Origin: Akanthomyces muscarius
Lineage: Eukaryota; Ascomycota; Sordariomycetes; Hypocreales; Cordycipitaceae
Reading direction: 5' to 3'
DNA length: 64,000 nt
NCBI RefSeq assembly: GCF_028009165.1
Contig: NC_079244.1
Coordinates: 3,534,001-3,598,000 of the forward strand
The stretch's first letter is position 1; each line of letters starts with the position of its first letter. Of the stretch, positions 20,944-32,315 are shown in pieces. A program made the translations under genes and the position numbers. The notes beneath the pieces were generated by a model. That model was not told the origin of the DNA. It worked only from the letters and a program-made list of their open reading frames with translations, and made no database searches.

Positions 20944-21600
20944 CTAGTTTGCGGCACTTTGCGCATACACGCGAAACCCGTCCAAAATGGTCCTCCTCAC
21001 GCCATCACTCAGGAATCTAATCTTCTTCCCCTCCCCGCCCGGCAGCTCGCCCCTCACCACATCCTCCTCCGTCACCCACGCCGCCTCGCCGTGCTCCTCC
21101 GGCCTCAGCACCACCTCGTCGGTGCTCCGGACCGTGACCAGCGCCGTGAGCTTGGCCCACGTGTTGCCCGTCTCGACAAACGTGACCGTGAGGCCGTCAT
21201 CGCCGAGGCCCAGGACCTCGTCGGCGGGCTGGATGCCGAGCCGCGCGCGCATGGCCTCGGTGAGCGTGCCCTCGGGGGACATGAGGATCGGCGCGGCCAT
21301 GTGCGCGGCGACGAGGCCGCTCTCCTCCCAGAGCTCGCGCGCCACGCCGTCGAGGATGGTGCCGTCCGAGGCGTCGACGCTACCGCCGGGAATCTCCCAC
21401 GTCAGCGGGTACGAGTCGGTGGCGGCGCGGCAGATGAGGAGCGCCTGCGGCGGGGAGGATGATGGGGAGGAGGGGTTGGGGCGGAAGACCATGGCGGCGG
21501 CCATGAGGCGCGCAATGCGTGGGTTGGCGGCGAGAAAGGCGGCCTTGGAGATGTTGAAGCCTGCGAGGGAGGCATCGAATGTGTATTTGGGTGTGGCCAT
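20944..21600 (-). CDS. Nudix hydrolase, fungal divergent box
   Basis: The 218-residue protein has one Nudix domain. The Nudix box GGSVDASDGTIL...RELWEESGL is at about residues 72-96. Asp stands where the consensus Glu after the glycine would be, and the spacing to REL is one residue longer. This GG-x-xD-x-xD variant occurs in a fungal subgroup. The core metal ligands REL-xEE are intact, so hydrolysis of a nucleoside-diphosphate-linked substrate is plausible, but the substrate cannot be named. No signal peptide or membrane helix is seen. It lies tail-to-tail with the Golgi pH regulator gene. Confidence 0.85.
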   Translation of the reverse strand: MATPKYTFDASLAGFNISKAAFLAANPRIARLMAAAMVFRPNPSSPSSSPPQALLICRAATDSYPLTWEIPGGSVDASDGTILDGVARELWEESGLVAAHMAAPILMSPEGTLTEAMRARLGIQPADEVLGLGDDGLTVTFVETGNTWAKLTALVTVRSTDEVVLRPEEHGEAAWVTEEDVVRGELPGGEGKKIRFLSDGVRRTILDGFRVYAQSAAN

Positions 21601-22034
21601 GGTGTGTACAATTTGATGCTGTATTGTGATATGTAGAAGAGGTGAAGATATACGTGGTGACCCTGTTTCAATATTGGAAAAAAGTGCTTATATTATTCGG
21701 CTGCCTGGAGCTGAGATTGTTGGCAAAGTGAGGCATATGCCCATCGCCAGACGCCGCTGTCGGGCGTGTGCCCCGGAGTGGAGTCGGCAAGGCATCAATT
21801 ATACCATATCGAACCCTGTATTAACTGGGTGAATGGAGTGGCTTGAGTTACACAGAGCTTCACACAATATTAATTTGAAATGTATTCCAAAACTGTCTCG
21901 CGCAGAAAATTATCAAAATCACTGCGTGTGCTCGTGTACCAGCATTGAAAACGCAACTCGTGCATATCAAACCAACTCGGCGGCATTCATATATACTGAA
22001 TCAAACGGATATGCTTCATACTACAGTCAAACTT
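21601..22034. other. Spacer between Nudix gene and OPT transporter
   Basis: The 434-bp AT-richer spacer holds the Nudix promoter and the 3' flank of the transporter. No gene is recognised. Confidence 0.5.
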
Positions 22035-24866
22035 TCAAGGGAACGTGCCACGTTCGGGCCCGAAATATCCACGCGAAGGAAGCGGATAAATGCCCTTGTT
22101 GCTTCCATCGACACCGGCACCGCTCACAGTGTTCCCCCACCACTTGAGAGCATGCGGGTGGTAGCCAATGGCAAAGAACATGATGAGCGCGCTGACAGCC
22201 AGGCCAGCCGTCAGGGCCGCCGAGAGGACGTAGTTGTACTTGGCCCACCAGGCAAGGCGGTGGCGCGGCAGCCAGTACATGAAGATGTACGACAGGATGA
22301 AGCCGGGCGTCTTGTAGCTCAGGTTGGACGGCGCCCAGTGCTGGATGCCCTGGATGATGAGGACCGGGTTCAGCCAGAGCAGCGAGGCCACAAAGGGGAA
22401 CAGCGTGCGGTCGAGCATCGCGTACGTGTTGGGGCGGAGCTTCCGGCGCAGGCTCTCCCGGACGGGGGGCAGGTACTTGGGGCCCAGCCCCTGCGCGACG
22501 AGGAAGATCATGGCGATGCCGAAGCCCATGAGGAAGCACCACTTGAAGAGCGGGTAGAGGGAGCCAAACATGCGCTCGGAGCCGAGCAGCCCCCACATGA
22601 GGGAGCTGGCGTACATGGGGTGGCCGTCGCCCATGCAGGTGAACTGCGAGGGCTGCTTTTCGGTGCAGAGCCCGGGCACGCTGGTGAGGATGAAATTCTG
22701 CGTGCCGACGGCGACGAAGCAGGTGATGATGATGGTGCCGATCTGGGAGCGGAAGACGGCGCGGGGCGCAATCTTGCAGTAGTGCGCCATCTTCTGGTCC
22801 TGGACGTAGTTGTCGCCGTAGCCGGCGAGCGCCCAGGAGCCGAGCGCCTGCGAGAAGAGGAAGGCGTTGGGGTTGTTGGGCAGCAGGTAGCCAGTGATGA
22901 TCTGGATGAGGGCGCCGAGGCCGAGGTTGGTACCCGTGGTGGCGGACAGGAAGGAGAGCGGGACGGCAAAGACGAGGTTGATGGCGATGAGCAGGAAGAT
23001 GAGCCAGACGGGGATGCCGAGCGGGTAGATTTCGATCCAGACGATGGAGAGGGCAATGGTGATGACGAGGATGGCGAGGAACCACCAGTCGGGCACCTCC
23101 TTGTACTTGCGCATCTCGCGGTTGTGCACGTCCATGGCGTCCTCGTAGTTGCCCTTGCCGTGGCGCAGGCCCCGGTAAAAGTCGACGTAGGCCTTGGACA
23201 TGGTCTTCCACTGGTTGACCATGATGTAGAAGAAGTAGACGGGGTAAAAGGCAAAGTTGGCGCCGACGGTCAGCACGTAGCCGGCCGAGTAAAAGGGCAG
23301 CGAGTACGCCTGCAGCTTGGCGTTGTCGAGCTTGTTGTCGACGACGACTTTCTTGACGTCAAAGATGGTTCCGTCGTTGGCGAACGCGGCCGCCGAGTTG
23401 ATGGGCAGGTAGGCCGTGTTGTACATGTTGGTGTAGTAGATGCCCAGGATGACCAGGCCGCCAAAGATGGCGCTGATGTACATGGTGCACGTCGCGAAAA
23501 AGGGCTGCGACAGCGCCGCGTACGACGACGTCGCGACGTTCCAGTCAAAGGTCGTGATGGGGTTGAAGAGGCCGAGGCCGAGGCGCGAGCCTGTCAGAAT
23601 GGCGAGCGTCAGGTTCTCCGGCGCGATCCACGTCATCCAGTTAAAGGTGGACAGCGCCTGGAAGAGGTACCCCGGGATCCAGTAGTAGAGAAACATGCCG
23701 ACGGCGCAGACGAAGAAGAAGCGGTACCGCGAAATGGTCCAGCCGTTGATGTTTTCCCTTGGCTCCGGCTTGGTCAGCGCCCTGTTCATGGCGATGATGG
23801 GCAGCAGCGTGGGCCACAGCGCCTTGACGGGGTAGACGCTGAAGCGGCGGAGGTAGCCCGCGAAGCCCATGCCCATGAGCTGGATGAAGAGCGTTAGCAG
23901 CAGCTGGTAGCCAAAGTCGACGAAATCGAGGCCGTAGAAGACGGGAGAGCGCTGGACGAGGATCATGGTGTAGGCGTTTGTGGAGTAAATCGCAATGTTG
24001 TACGTAATTGTTGAAAACATTTGCTCTTTAAACGTCCAAGGCCCTGGGTTGAGCGAGTGTCGCGTTCCAAAGGCTGTGAAGCCCCAGTCGGGTAAGATGG
24101 CTTCGAGGACCTTGGCACAGGGAAACAGCAAGATTTGAATGACCGCACTACCGAGACCTAGTTTCCACAGTTAGCTCCTTGACCAAATAGAAGAAAATAA
24201 AGACAATCGAGATATTGCGTGGCGCACAATTCCTGGTTGTTGGTGCGGGCCGTGATAGTTGACGATGGTGGAGTCATGGTGTTGAGGCGGCGGCGTGGCG
24301 CCGCGCCTCCGCGGGGGAGGGGAATAAGCCAAGAAAAATAGCCACCACTCACCAATGCCGGGGAAGCGGCTATTAAAAAACGTCGCCATGAACGTTCCGA
24401 TAATCGCCCAGCCGATGCCGAGAAAGTACGCACGAATAGTCTCCACGGGCACCTTTTCGTCGTCGAGCGGGCTGGCGACGGCGCGCACGCCGGGATACGG
24501 CGACGAGTACTTCATCATGACGGCGTCGACGCGCAGGTCGCGCTCGTACCACTCGCCGTAGACCTTTGGCCCGTCGAGGCACCGCCGCATGCGCTCGCGC
24601 ATGTCGGCGGGAAAGTTCCAGTCGTCCGAGTGGAACTCGAGCGACTCCTGGATGATGGCGAGGGCCTCGTCCTCGGACATGGCGTTGATCTTGGCGCGGA
24701 TAAAGTCGGCCTCGCCGTTGGGCGCGAGCGTCTCCATCATCTCGTGGGGGATCTGGTCGGCGTAGGGCACGTTGTCGGCCGAGGTGGTGGTGTAGATGCC
24801 GTGCTTCTCGGCGTCGGGCGAGGCCGCCGGCTCGACGGCCTCGTGGACAGAGGTGGCCTTGGCCAT
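22035..24866 (-). CDS. Oligopeptide transporter, OPT family
   Basis: The 878-residue plasma-membrane proton-coupled transporter is encoded by exon 1 (24866-24353) and exon 2 (24157-22035), split by a 195-nt intron with a GTGAGT donor. The splice joins FPGIG to LGSAVIQILLFPCAK. The OPT hallmark NPGPWTFKEQ appears early in exon 2, and about 14 hydrophobic segments follow through the rest. A hydrophilic N-terminus of about 140 residues carries acidic stretches. The ATG at 24866 (MAKATSVHEA) is the first true ATG. Substrates in the family are tetra- or pentapeptides, glutathione-like peptides or metal complexes, and which applies here cannot be told. No biosynthetic neighbour points to a substrate. 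Confidence 0.92.
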
Positions 24867-27023
24867 GATTGCTTGGGAGGTATGCAAGTAGGGCCACGAC
24901 CCTCTGATGCTTTCTTTCTCAGTATATCAATGGAGAATTGAGAAAGAGCACGTCTACAGAGCGGAGAGGAAGGAGGGGGCAAGAAGACGAGGGCAATTAG
25001 GCTGGAGGCGGGCCCTGCGTTCTTCTTGTACATGAGCAGAAAAGGCATTTGGCTCACGCGCACAACCACCACCGCTTCGGAGTACAGCCAGGTTGGGCGG
25101 GGGAGAAACGAGGCTAAAAAAGGGCCGGGGTGAGGTGAGGGGGACACAGCGCGTCCCGGGCAGGCTACGGCTACGGAATAGCTGCATTTATTACTTTTCG
25201 AGGCTTGATTGTATCCACCCGAAGCAGGCTTGTGCCGTCGGGTGTGAGTGTGTGTGGTGGTCTGGCAGAGGAAGAGGAGAAGGGCATGCAATAATACTCG
25301 AGCAGATAAGACAGGCTGCAAGTGGCGGGGTATCTCGACGAGAGGAACGCATGCAGATCACATACGCCAAGAGTGGCATTGCCTCAAGAATGGACGAACC
25401 TTGGAAAACAAAAGATCAGACTTGCTCGAAACATGTTTGTCTTCTAAAGCCTGGGGCTGGGACACGGCCGAGTTCCCCAGACTCTTTTTTTGCCAGGGTC
25501 GTCAGCCGCCAAGCTAAATTACTGGTATAAAAAAGTCCAGGGTCCAACCCCAGCTTCCTGTCTGAGATGCCGAGCTGCTGAACATTGCACTTTCAACGTC
25601 GTTCTTCCTCCAGCATTCGCGGCAGTCTCGTACCCTTTGCCAGTTTGTTCGTCTTTGGTGCCAACCTTTTCCAACCGAAGGGAGAGACTTGTCCGTGTGG
25701 GGGAGAAACTCTTCGCGATCGAGACCCTGTCGCGCGACTAATAGAAATCCTATTTGCCTTCCCCCCCCCCCCCACGTTCAACAACACCCCCGGCCCGCGC
25801 CATCCCCAACAAGGAAGCTGGAGAAAGCCCTGCTGCTAGCGCTGTGGGCTTACACCGCAGCGGCAACTGATATTCGCCCATCTTTCGCCCATCTTCTTTA
25901 TCCTGCTCTTTTGGCCATGGGGAAAGACGGGGAACTTCCTCCTGCTGGAGCTGGCTAGTCTAAATTCGTTTCGGAGGTCGCTGTTACGCAGGATTCTTTC
26001 CCTCGTATCCTGGTGGCGGAAAAGGGTCGGCCGGGTTGGTGGAATTGGGGGTCGAGGGGGCGCTGCCGTTGCTGCACGGCTCATCGGTTAGAAAAGGCTG
26101 CGTCGGGTCGCCAGTTTGGTAATTGCCACTGCTCTCTGCTCGCTGTCCCATCTATCGGCTACAGACTTCTTGCCATTCTCACAGCGTCTAGCATCGACAG
26201 CGTTGCCATCTCAAATGCTACGTAGATGCCATGGCTCTGGGCAAAAAGCCATTTCGGCTCGAGCCGCTACTTACCCAGGTATTTCCTCTCAGCTAATCCC
26301 ATCCGGCATTTCTCTTGGCCCAGCGCCCGCCCGTCTTCGTTTGGTTCTAGTCACCTGCCCGCCTCGGCGCCACCAAAAAAAAAAGGGCCATATTCCCCCG
26401 CCTCAGGTCCTTGGCAAACATGTAAGTGGGACGATTGTGAGAAACGTGGTAGAAAGATGTATGTAGCATTTTCCCAAAGCTACGAGAATCTGTAAATCTA
26501 CTTTCAAGTGTGACTAGCCATTTAGCAGCTTAGTTGATCTGCGTATCTGACTCATGGGACGACGGCCCCAGGCCCCGGAAGCGGTCGCCTGTGCAGACGC
26601 CTGCGACACTCCCACCACATCAGCGCACTTTTTCTTCCCCAACACGTAGCTGTAGCAGCTGCCATGTCCTCCCAGTCTATCGACGATGACGATTTTGTGC
26701 GATGGGTAGCTAGCACTTTGTATTGGCTGGCCTCCATTCAAGGCCTGAAGCGGCTCTTCCCACGGACCGGTCCCATCAAATTCCTATAGCGCAAGGTCTG
26801 CATCAAGTCGACCCCTTTCACCACGCTCGCTGAATAGTCTGCGATGCGTCACGTCGCCGCGCAAGCCACCGTCCCTGTCCCCAGTAATTTCCTAGAGCGA
26901 CTATGTTTTGTTCTGCTGCGTGTATGCTGATGGGTCTGACCGATGTAATGTCCTTGACATCCTAATTTTGAGAGACAAGTCGGCTTGCCTTGGCTGTTCT
27001 CACTGGTGCCTTACTGTGTGCAC
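24867..27023. other. Non-coding 2.1 kb upstream of the OPT transporter
   Basis: No protein-like frame is found. Homopolymers include C13 at 25761-25773 and A10 at 26375-26384. The proximal part should be the transporter promoter. The distal end abuts a TIR transposon. Confidence 0.5.
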
Positions 27024-27025
27024 TA

Positions 27026-27080
27026 ACGTCGGCCACCCACTCGGGAACACCCCCACTTGGGAACACCCCTTTTACACCAA
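27026..27080 (+). repeat. Left terminal inverted repeat
   Basis: The 55-bp sequence matches the reverse complement of 27774-27829 with three differences: two transitions and one extra C. Confidence 0.9.
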
Positions 27081-27773
27081 AACACTACCTTTTCAACTAG
27101 AGATAAAACAGTACTACTAGACATTAAAAAGTTAAAAAAATTATCAATAGATACATAATTAGCAAACTAAGCTATATATCCTTAGTTTTTATTAATAGTA
27201 AATTTATCCCCAATTCTAGATATTTCTAAAGATTAGGTATAAATTTTGTTAAGGTTTAGTAGGAGAATACTAGTAGTTTCTTAACACTAAAGAACTAATT
27301 CTGATAGCTTACTAACAATAGTTATTAATTTTTTAAAAATGGTTTTAGCCATTTTTACTATATATCTACTAGCAAGTAATATATATATAATTCTAAAAAA
27401 GCTTTAATATAGACTAATAGAAAGTAGGTAAATTTTTACTAGTAAAAATTTAAAAGACTTATATACATATACTATATTAGTATCTATTTATAATATTAAT
27501 AGAATAAATAATAGATTTTTTAGAGAGTCTTTGTATATTTATTCTATTATTATAGCTATTTTCTAAAATTAGATAATTATTTCTTAAATTACTTAGTATT
27601 TACTAGTAATTTATTTATTATTACTTTAACTAATTATATCTATTATATAGATTTTAATACTAAACTAAAAACTCTTTTCTAGCTTAATATAGCTATAATA
27701 GATTTATTAATATTTTTTTAATCTTTTTAGATATACTAGCTATAGATATATAATCCCTGTAAAAAGCGCCTTT

Positions 27774-27829
27774 TTGGTGTGAAAGGGGTGTTCCCAAGTG
27801 GGGGGTGTTCCCAAGTGGGTGGCCGACGT
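27774..27829 (-). repeat. Right terminal inverted repeat
   Basis: The 56-bp partner of the left repeat ends at GGCCGACGT and is followed by the TA duplication. Confidence 0.9.
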
Positions 27830-27907
27830 TACATCAACTAGTAACAAAAAGCAAAGTAACTCGTCGCTCCAAGATCTTATTCATCTACTTCAGCTACTCT
27901 ACCTAGC

Positions 27908-30750
27908 TCACTGGTCACCATAGAGCTTGGCAAACTTTTCAATCTCTTGAATAGCTTCCTTAGACACTGTCGGTCGCATTATCTGCAGTGCTTTTTCAAA
28001 GACGGCATTGGTCAAGCAGACCTTGGAGAATTTCGCCATGTATAGCGCCTCGGCTTCTTTCTTGTCCTTTTTCTTCCTTCTTTTCATCGCTTTCGCTTCT
28101 TTTCTTGCCAGCTTCTCTGTTTTCTTGCCTTTTCTTGCGGTTTCCCTCTTCCTCTTCCCTGTTATCGCGTCTGTCGCCTTATCTTTGTTGGCCTTGCTGT
28201 TTTCGCCGTCATTCTTGTCGTGGTCACCACCAGCTGTATCCGCTGACGCAATCATTTCAGTGACCTCACTGCCGCTAGACGCATGCGGATAATCATGATC
28301 TGTAGAGTTCTCAGCTGCATTGCTGTCCGACTCGGTCACCTTATCATCGGTGACGTCCGCCGGTTTCTTGAGGTCCCCAACATGATCTGCTTCGCCCGAC
28401 TTTGTCGCCGAGATGGACGTTCCATTGGTGTCAACTGTGCTCCTAGAGGCATAATTTCTTGGAGTTTTCGTGTTCTCAACCCTTTGAGCCGCTTCCTTGG
28501 CTTCTTTTCGACAGATCTCAAGCACCCAAAGTAACGCGGCCTCCGCGCAGAGGTTCTTGAGGTCTGAACCCGAGTATCCGTTCGTCAAGGTTGCCAGGTG
28601 ATCAATGTCGACGTCCGAGTGTAGGTCCTCTTCGTTGAGCAGTACTCTCAATATCTGCGCGCGGGCAGATACATTCGGCAGCTCAAAGTGTATTTTTTGC
28701 GGCAAACGGCGCAGGAACGCAGTGTCCAGATCCATGGGGCGGTTCGTCGCCACCAGCACAAATGGTGCGCCCGGCAGACCGCCCTGGATCCCATCTACCT
28801 CCTGTAAAAACTGTGTGAGAGCAGACCGCTGCCATGACTTGTCACCAGACGAGCGGCGATAAAACAAGGCGTCGACTTCGTCGAGGAACAGGATGCATGG
28901 AGTGTACTTTCGGGCTAGTGAGAAAGCGGCCTTGATGTATTTTTCCGTCTCGCCCACATATTTGGACGTCAACGTGGCGCTGTCGAGAGCAAGCATGTTG
29001 CTGCCCAGGCTGTTGGCAATGGCTCGGCTGAGATGGGTCTTTCCTGTCCCGGGGGGGCCGTAGAGCAGAGCTCCTGAGATTTGTACTGCCGACATCAGAA
29101 GGGAGGATTTGACGTCGATTTTCTTCCTGGAGAGCAAGATGAGCTGCTTCATCATGTCTTTGATGTCGTCGTGCAAAATGACGTCTTCATACTTTGTATC
29201 TTGAAGCTGCTCTGCAGTCTCCGTCGTTAGCATGATTTCTTTTTGGCTCCAGCTAGAAGCTATTTTCACGTACCGACTTTAACGATAGAGTCATGAAGAG
29301 CCTTTTCGTACTTATTCAGGTCATTGTCTTTTCGAAGTCCGTCTTTCCCGGTTTCTGAATCGTCGTCATCCTCGCTGCTAGTCTCTGACTCTTCTCCGTC
29401 TTTCCCGATTTCTAAATCATCATCCTCGCTGCTAGTCTCTAGCTCTTCTTCCTTATCAGCATCTTCGTGACGAGATGTCAAATCGTATTTCCCGGTTTCG
29501 ACTTTTTCGCCGATGGCGACTTGATTCAAGACTTGTGCCACATCTTGTACGCTTAGTTTCTGGCTACCGCAAGCTCTCCCGGTGATTTGCATGGCGACTG
29601 ACTCGAGAAGATTACTGTTTTCGGCGCAGAGAGTGTCAATGTTGTCGTCGAGCTCGAGGTTCCATTCTGTCTTGGGAAGCAATGTCTCCGTGTCAAATTT
29701 ATGTCGAGCGTAGAAGCGAAGTAAAAATTTGAGATTGTCGATAAAGGTTGCCGAGACTTTGATGTTTGGGTCTTTTGATTTATCCAGCGCAGCAGGTTCA
29801 ACTAGATAGTTGATGCTCAAGATAGCAGAAGCAGGAATCCCCGACCTGATCGACAAATCGCCAAAATTTGCAGAGTACCTAGCGATATGCCCTGTGATTA
29901 CCAGGATGACTGGCTTTCCGGCTTTTCGTTCTTGGGCAACTGCATCCGCGAGTCTCGCAACGACACGAAGGCTTTGGCTTCTCTCCATAAGCAGCTGAGC
30001 CTCTGCAACATGGATTATCAGCGGATGGTCATGGAACGGTGCGATGTTTTTCTTCTTGTCGGGTACTTGATTGCCGACTTTGCATTCTTGAACGCCCAAA
30101 ATCGTGGCAAATGCCTGCCTCGACCTTTCAATGGCCGCGCCACTTGCCTCTTGACGGCAACGATTGCCGAAGTAGTGGAAGACCAGCTCGTACGAAGGAT
30201 GGAGTTTTTTTAGGCTGAGGTTTCGCGGCTTGTTAAGATCCTTATCAAAAGCTTGTTGAAACTCGGCCGGGGTCTGGTCCTGATATGTTGCAGCCAAAGC
30301 TTGAAAGTCATGTATGGTCAGAGTGACCGAAGTGGCGCCGAATTCCTTTGCCAGCGCGTCAACGTACTCCGTTGGCATCTCAGGCGGATGCTTTTTCTCG
30401 ATTCGAATGATGGCACCGTTGTTGTGTGTCGACAGTCGACCGTGGCTGTCGCGAACCAAACAAGAGGCGATGGTGTCTCGAGCTGATAGAAATGTGTGGC
30501 GGCTTACACCGAAGGCACTCTCTTCATGTTTTGTGTAGTCATGCTTGAGTGCTTCCTCGCCGGAAGTCTTGTTGGGCAAATCTGCCAGAAAGATTCTGGG
30601 CTTCGTGGAGCTCAGTTGTACGGCTGTTTTCACATTGTCGGAGAAGAACCAGTCTGGCGCCGTGTAGTTTGGTGTCACCATGAAAGAGGTAGCATTAGGC
30701 GGACTTTGGCTTGAACCTAAGCCTGGTTCCGAGTCTGCGTTTGATGGCAT
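27908..30750 (-). CDS. AAA ATPase with long N-terminal extension
   Basis: Exon 1 (30750-29274) and exon 2 (29211-27908) join across a 62-nt intron (GTACGT donor, GCTAACG branch, CTGCAG acceptor) to give 926 residues. The C-terminal AAA module has Walker A GPPGTGKT at about 544-551, Walker B CILFLDEVDAL at about 598-608, sensor 1 ATN and a FLRRLP arginine finger, resembling the spastin/Msp1 class. It is followed by an acidic Ser/Asp-rich linker and a strongly basic stretch (KRKRETARKGKK and KRRKKKDKK), then a short helical tail. The first ~430 residues are a domain I cannot name, containing YFGNRCRQEASG and KPVILVITGH. An acidic linker with two near-identical ETSSEDDD modules precedes the ATPase. 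The basic tract suggests a nuclear location; Msp1-like mitochondrial roles are the alternative. Confidence 0.85.
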
Positions 30751-32315
30751 GACGATAAAAACCTTACGGAGTTGGAAGTACTGATCCACGGTATAGTGTA
30801 TGAACTTTCCGAGAGGGACATGAATGTTTTATATTTCAACACAGGCGGTGAAATGTGAGCCTCGTCGGCCGACCCTGGCGCGCCTGCCTAATACTCGGGC
30901 GTGAACCCGAATTATGACGGCAGCACGTGCAGCTACTGAAAATGAGCGTGTGAAAACACTGTGAATGCATCAGAAAAAACGACGCGAAGTGACTTGTTGG
31001 TGCGCTTGTATCTGCGCCAAGTAGGATGTACCTTTGTCACATTGCCATGTCACTGCACCAACCCGGACACTCAATCCTCACAGTAGCTCGGCACGGGTAC
31101 CTGCTGCGTTTGCTGAGATTACCCACTACTGACGTGGCAAGGCAGCGAAAAGTTTGAATTTTGTTTGCACAGTTTGCAATACAATATGTCGAGGCAACAG
31201 GCTATTCACGGATTCAGTTCTAGGAACCAATGGGACCGCTTCGAATGTCGGTATCGGCGCCTATGCTGCCTATGGTGGCGCACCATGTCGGAACATTCTC
31301 AAAAAGACCTGTGAAGAAAATCCATGAAGGAGTCTTGCTTTTTCATAAATTTTGAAAATTTCAAAGGTTGAGGGCAACTGCATCCATTGCAGTCCTTGTC
31401 CAATTCCTGCATTTTGGCTTGGTACCTACCTAGGCAGCTTGGCAGGCCACCAACACCATCAGCAGAGGCTAATGGGTTCACATGTGGTCGGTTTTAGCGC
31501 TGTGGATCAGCGCCTGCTATTATGAAAAAATTCATAGCGAAAAAGAGATAGTTTATGGCCGTGCGAATCTTGCATTCAAGGCGGCTTCGAACCGAGATGC
31601 TCAATAGAGCTGTGGCCAAGGCGACATGGGCATCCACATTGATGTAATTGAGCTTGAGCAGCGCGGAAATAATCTGGGTAAAATCGTGACTGCAATTTAG
31701 AATGATACAAAGCCGTTCCTAGCAACTACAAACATTGAGAGAGATGGGAGTCGGACGCAGTGAGACCGCCCCAGTGTTGGCTGGAATGTTGGTGGTGGCG
31801 GGTGTGTACGAGGCTGGGAGTAACTAACTGGGTGCATCTCCAAAATTCACCCGCCGACGTTGATCATCAACATGCATGCAATTTCATCGACAATCATCAA
31901 TTGACTTTTCAAAATGCATATCATCACATGGAAATCTCAACCCGCATTATTTGTGGCTTATTAAAGCTCTGGTTTCCCCTGGCGTGGACTTGGCAGTCAT
32001 GCCAGTCATGATGTCGTCACTGCCAGAAGCGGCATAGTAAACAAGGTCTAGCTAGAATCAAAGCAGAAACCAGGCCCAGATTATTAGCTACAGCTCTCCG
32101 TAACCGTACGACCGTTTGTCTGGCGTTGTACGTCATTGAAGCCAGCCCGAGGTCAAAACTCTGCCGTTTGTATCCGTATCCGCTCCATTGTCATAAATAT
32201 ACCTCGCCCTGCTTCCCCTCTCGCACCGTCCGCATCAACCATTTTCTGCTGCAACCTACCCTCACTCACCACCATCACCACCATCGTCATCAATTCCTCT
32301 ACCCAATTCCTCACA
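30751..32315. promoter_or_regulatory. Divergent intergenic region, AAA ATPase / LEA-like gene
   Basis: The 1.56 kb lies between divergent starts. A TATA-like CATAAATATA at 32192-32201 lies about 115 bp upstream of the LEA-like ATG, followed by a CT-rich leader. A CCTACCTAGG palindromic motif is near 31426. No gene or tRNA with a good fold is seen. Confidence 0.5.

Larger units (their letters stand above)
27026..27829. mobile_element. RIP-degraded Tc1/mariner-type TIR element or MITE
   Basis: An 804-bp element is bounded by ~55-bp terminal inverted repeats starting ACGTCGGCCACCCACT and flanked by TA on both sides (27024-27025 and 27830-27831), the target duplication of Tc1/mariner elements. 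Each TIR contains two adjacent copies of a ~17-bp unit, CCACTTGGGAACACCCC. The interior (27090-27765) is extremely AT-rich, has essentially no CpG and no long open frame, which fits repeat-induced point mutation. At this length it cannot encode a complete transposase of the usual size, so it is an internally deleted or non-autonomous copy. Confidence 0.85.

Noticed and set aside
21945..23897. 650-codon plus-strand frame opposite the OPT transporter
   Set aside because: Antisense shadow rich in Asp/Glu/Val/Gly; the minus strand carries the transporter hallmark.
27082..27765. Possibility of a centromere or mitochondrial insertion in the AT-rich stretch
   Set aside because: It is bounded exactly by TIRs and TA duplications, so a degraded transposon explains it better.
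31560..31620. GGTTCGAAGCC on the minus strand resembling a tRNA T-loop
   Set aside because: Only three of five T-stem pairs form and no acceptor stem closes; treated as chance.
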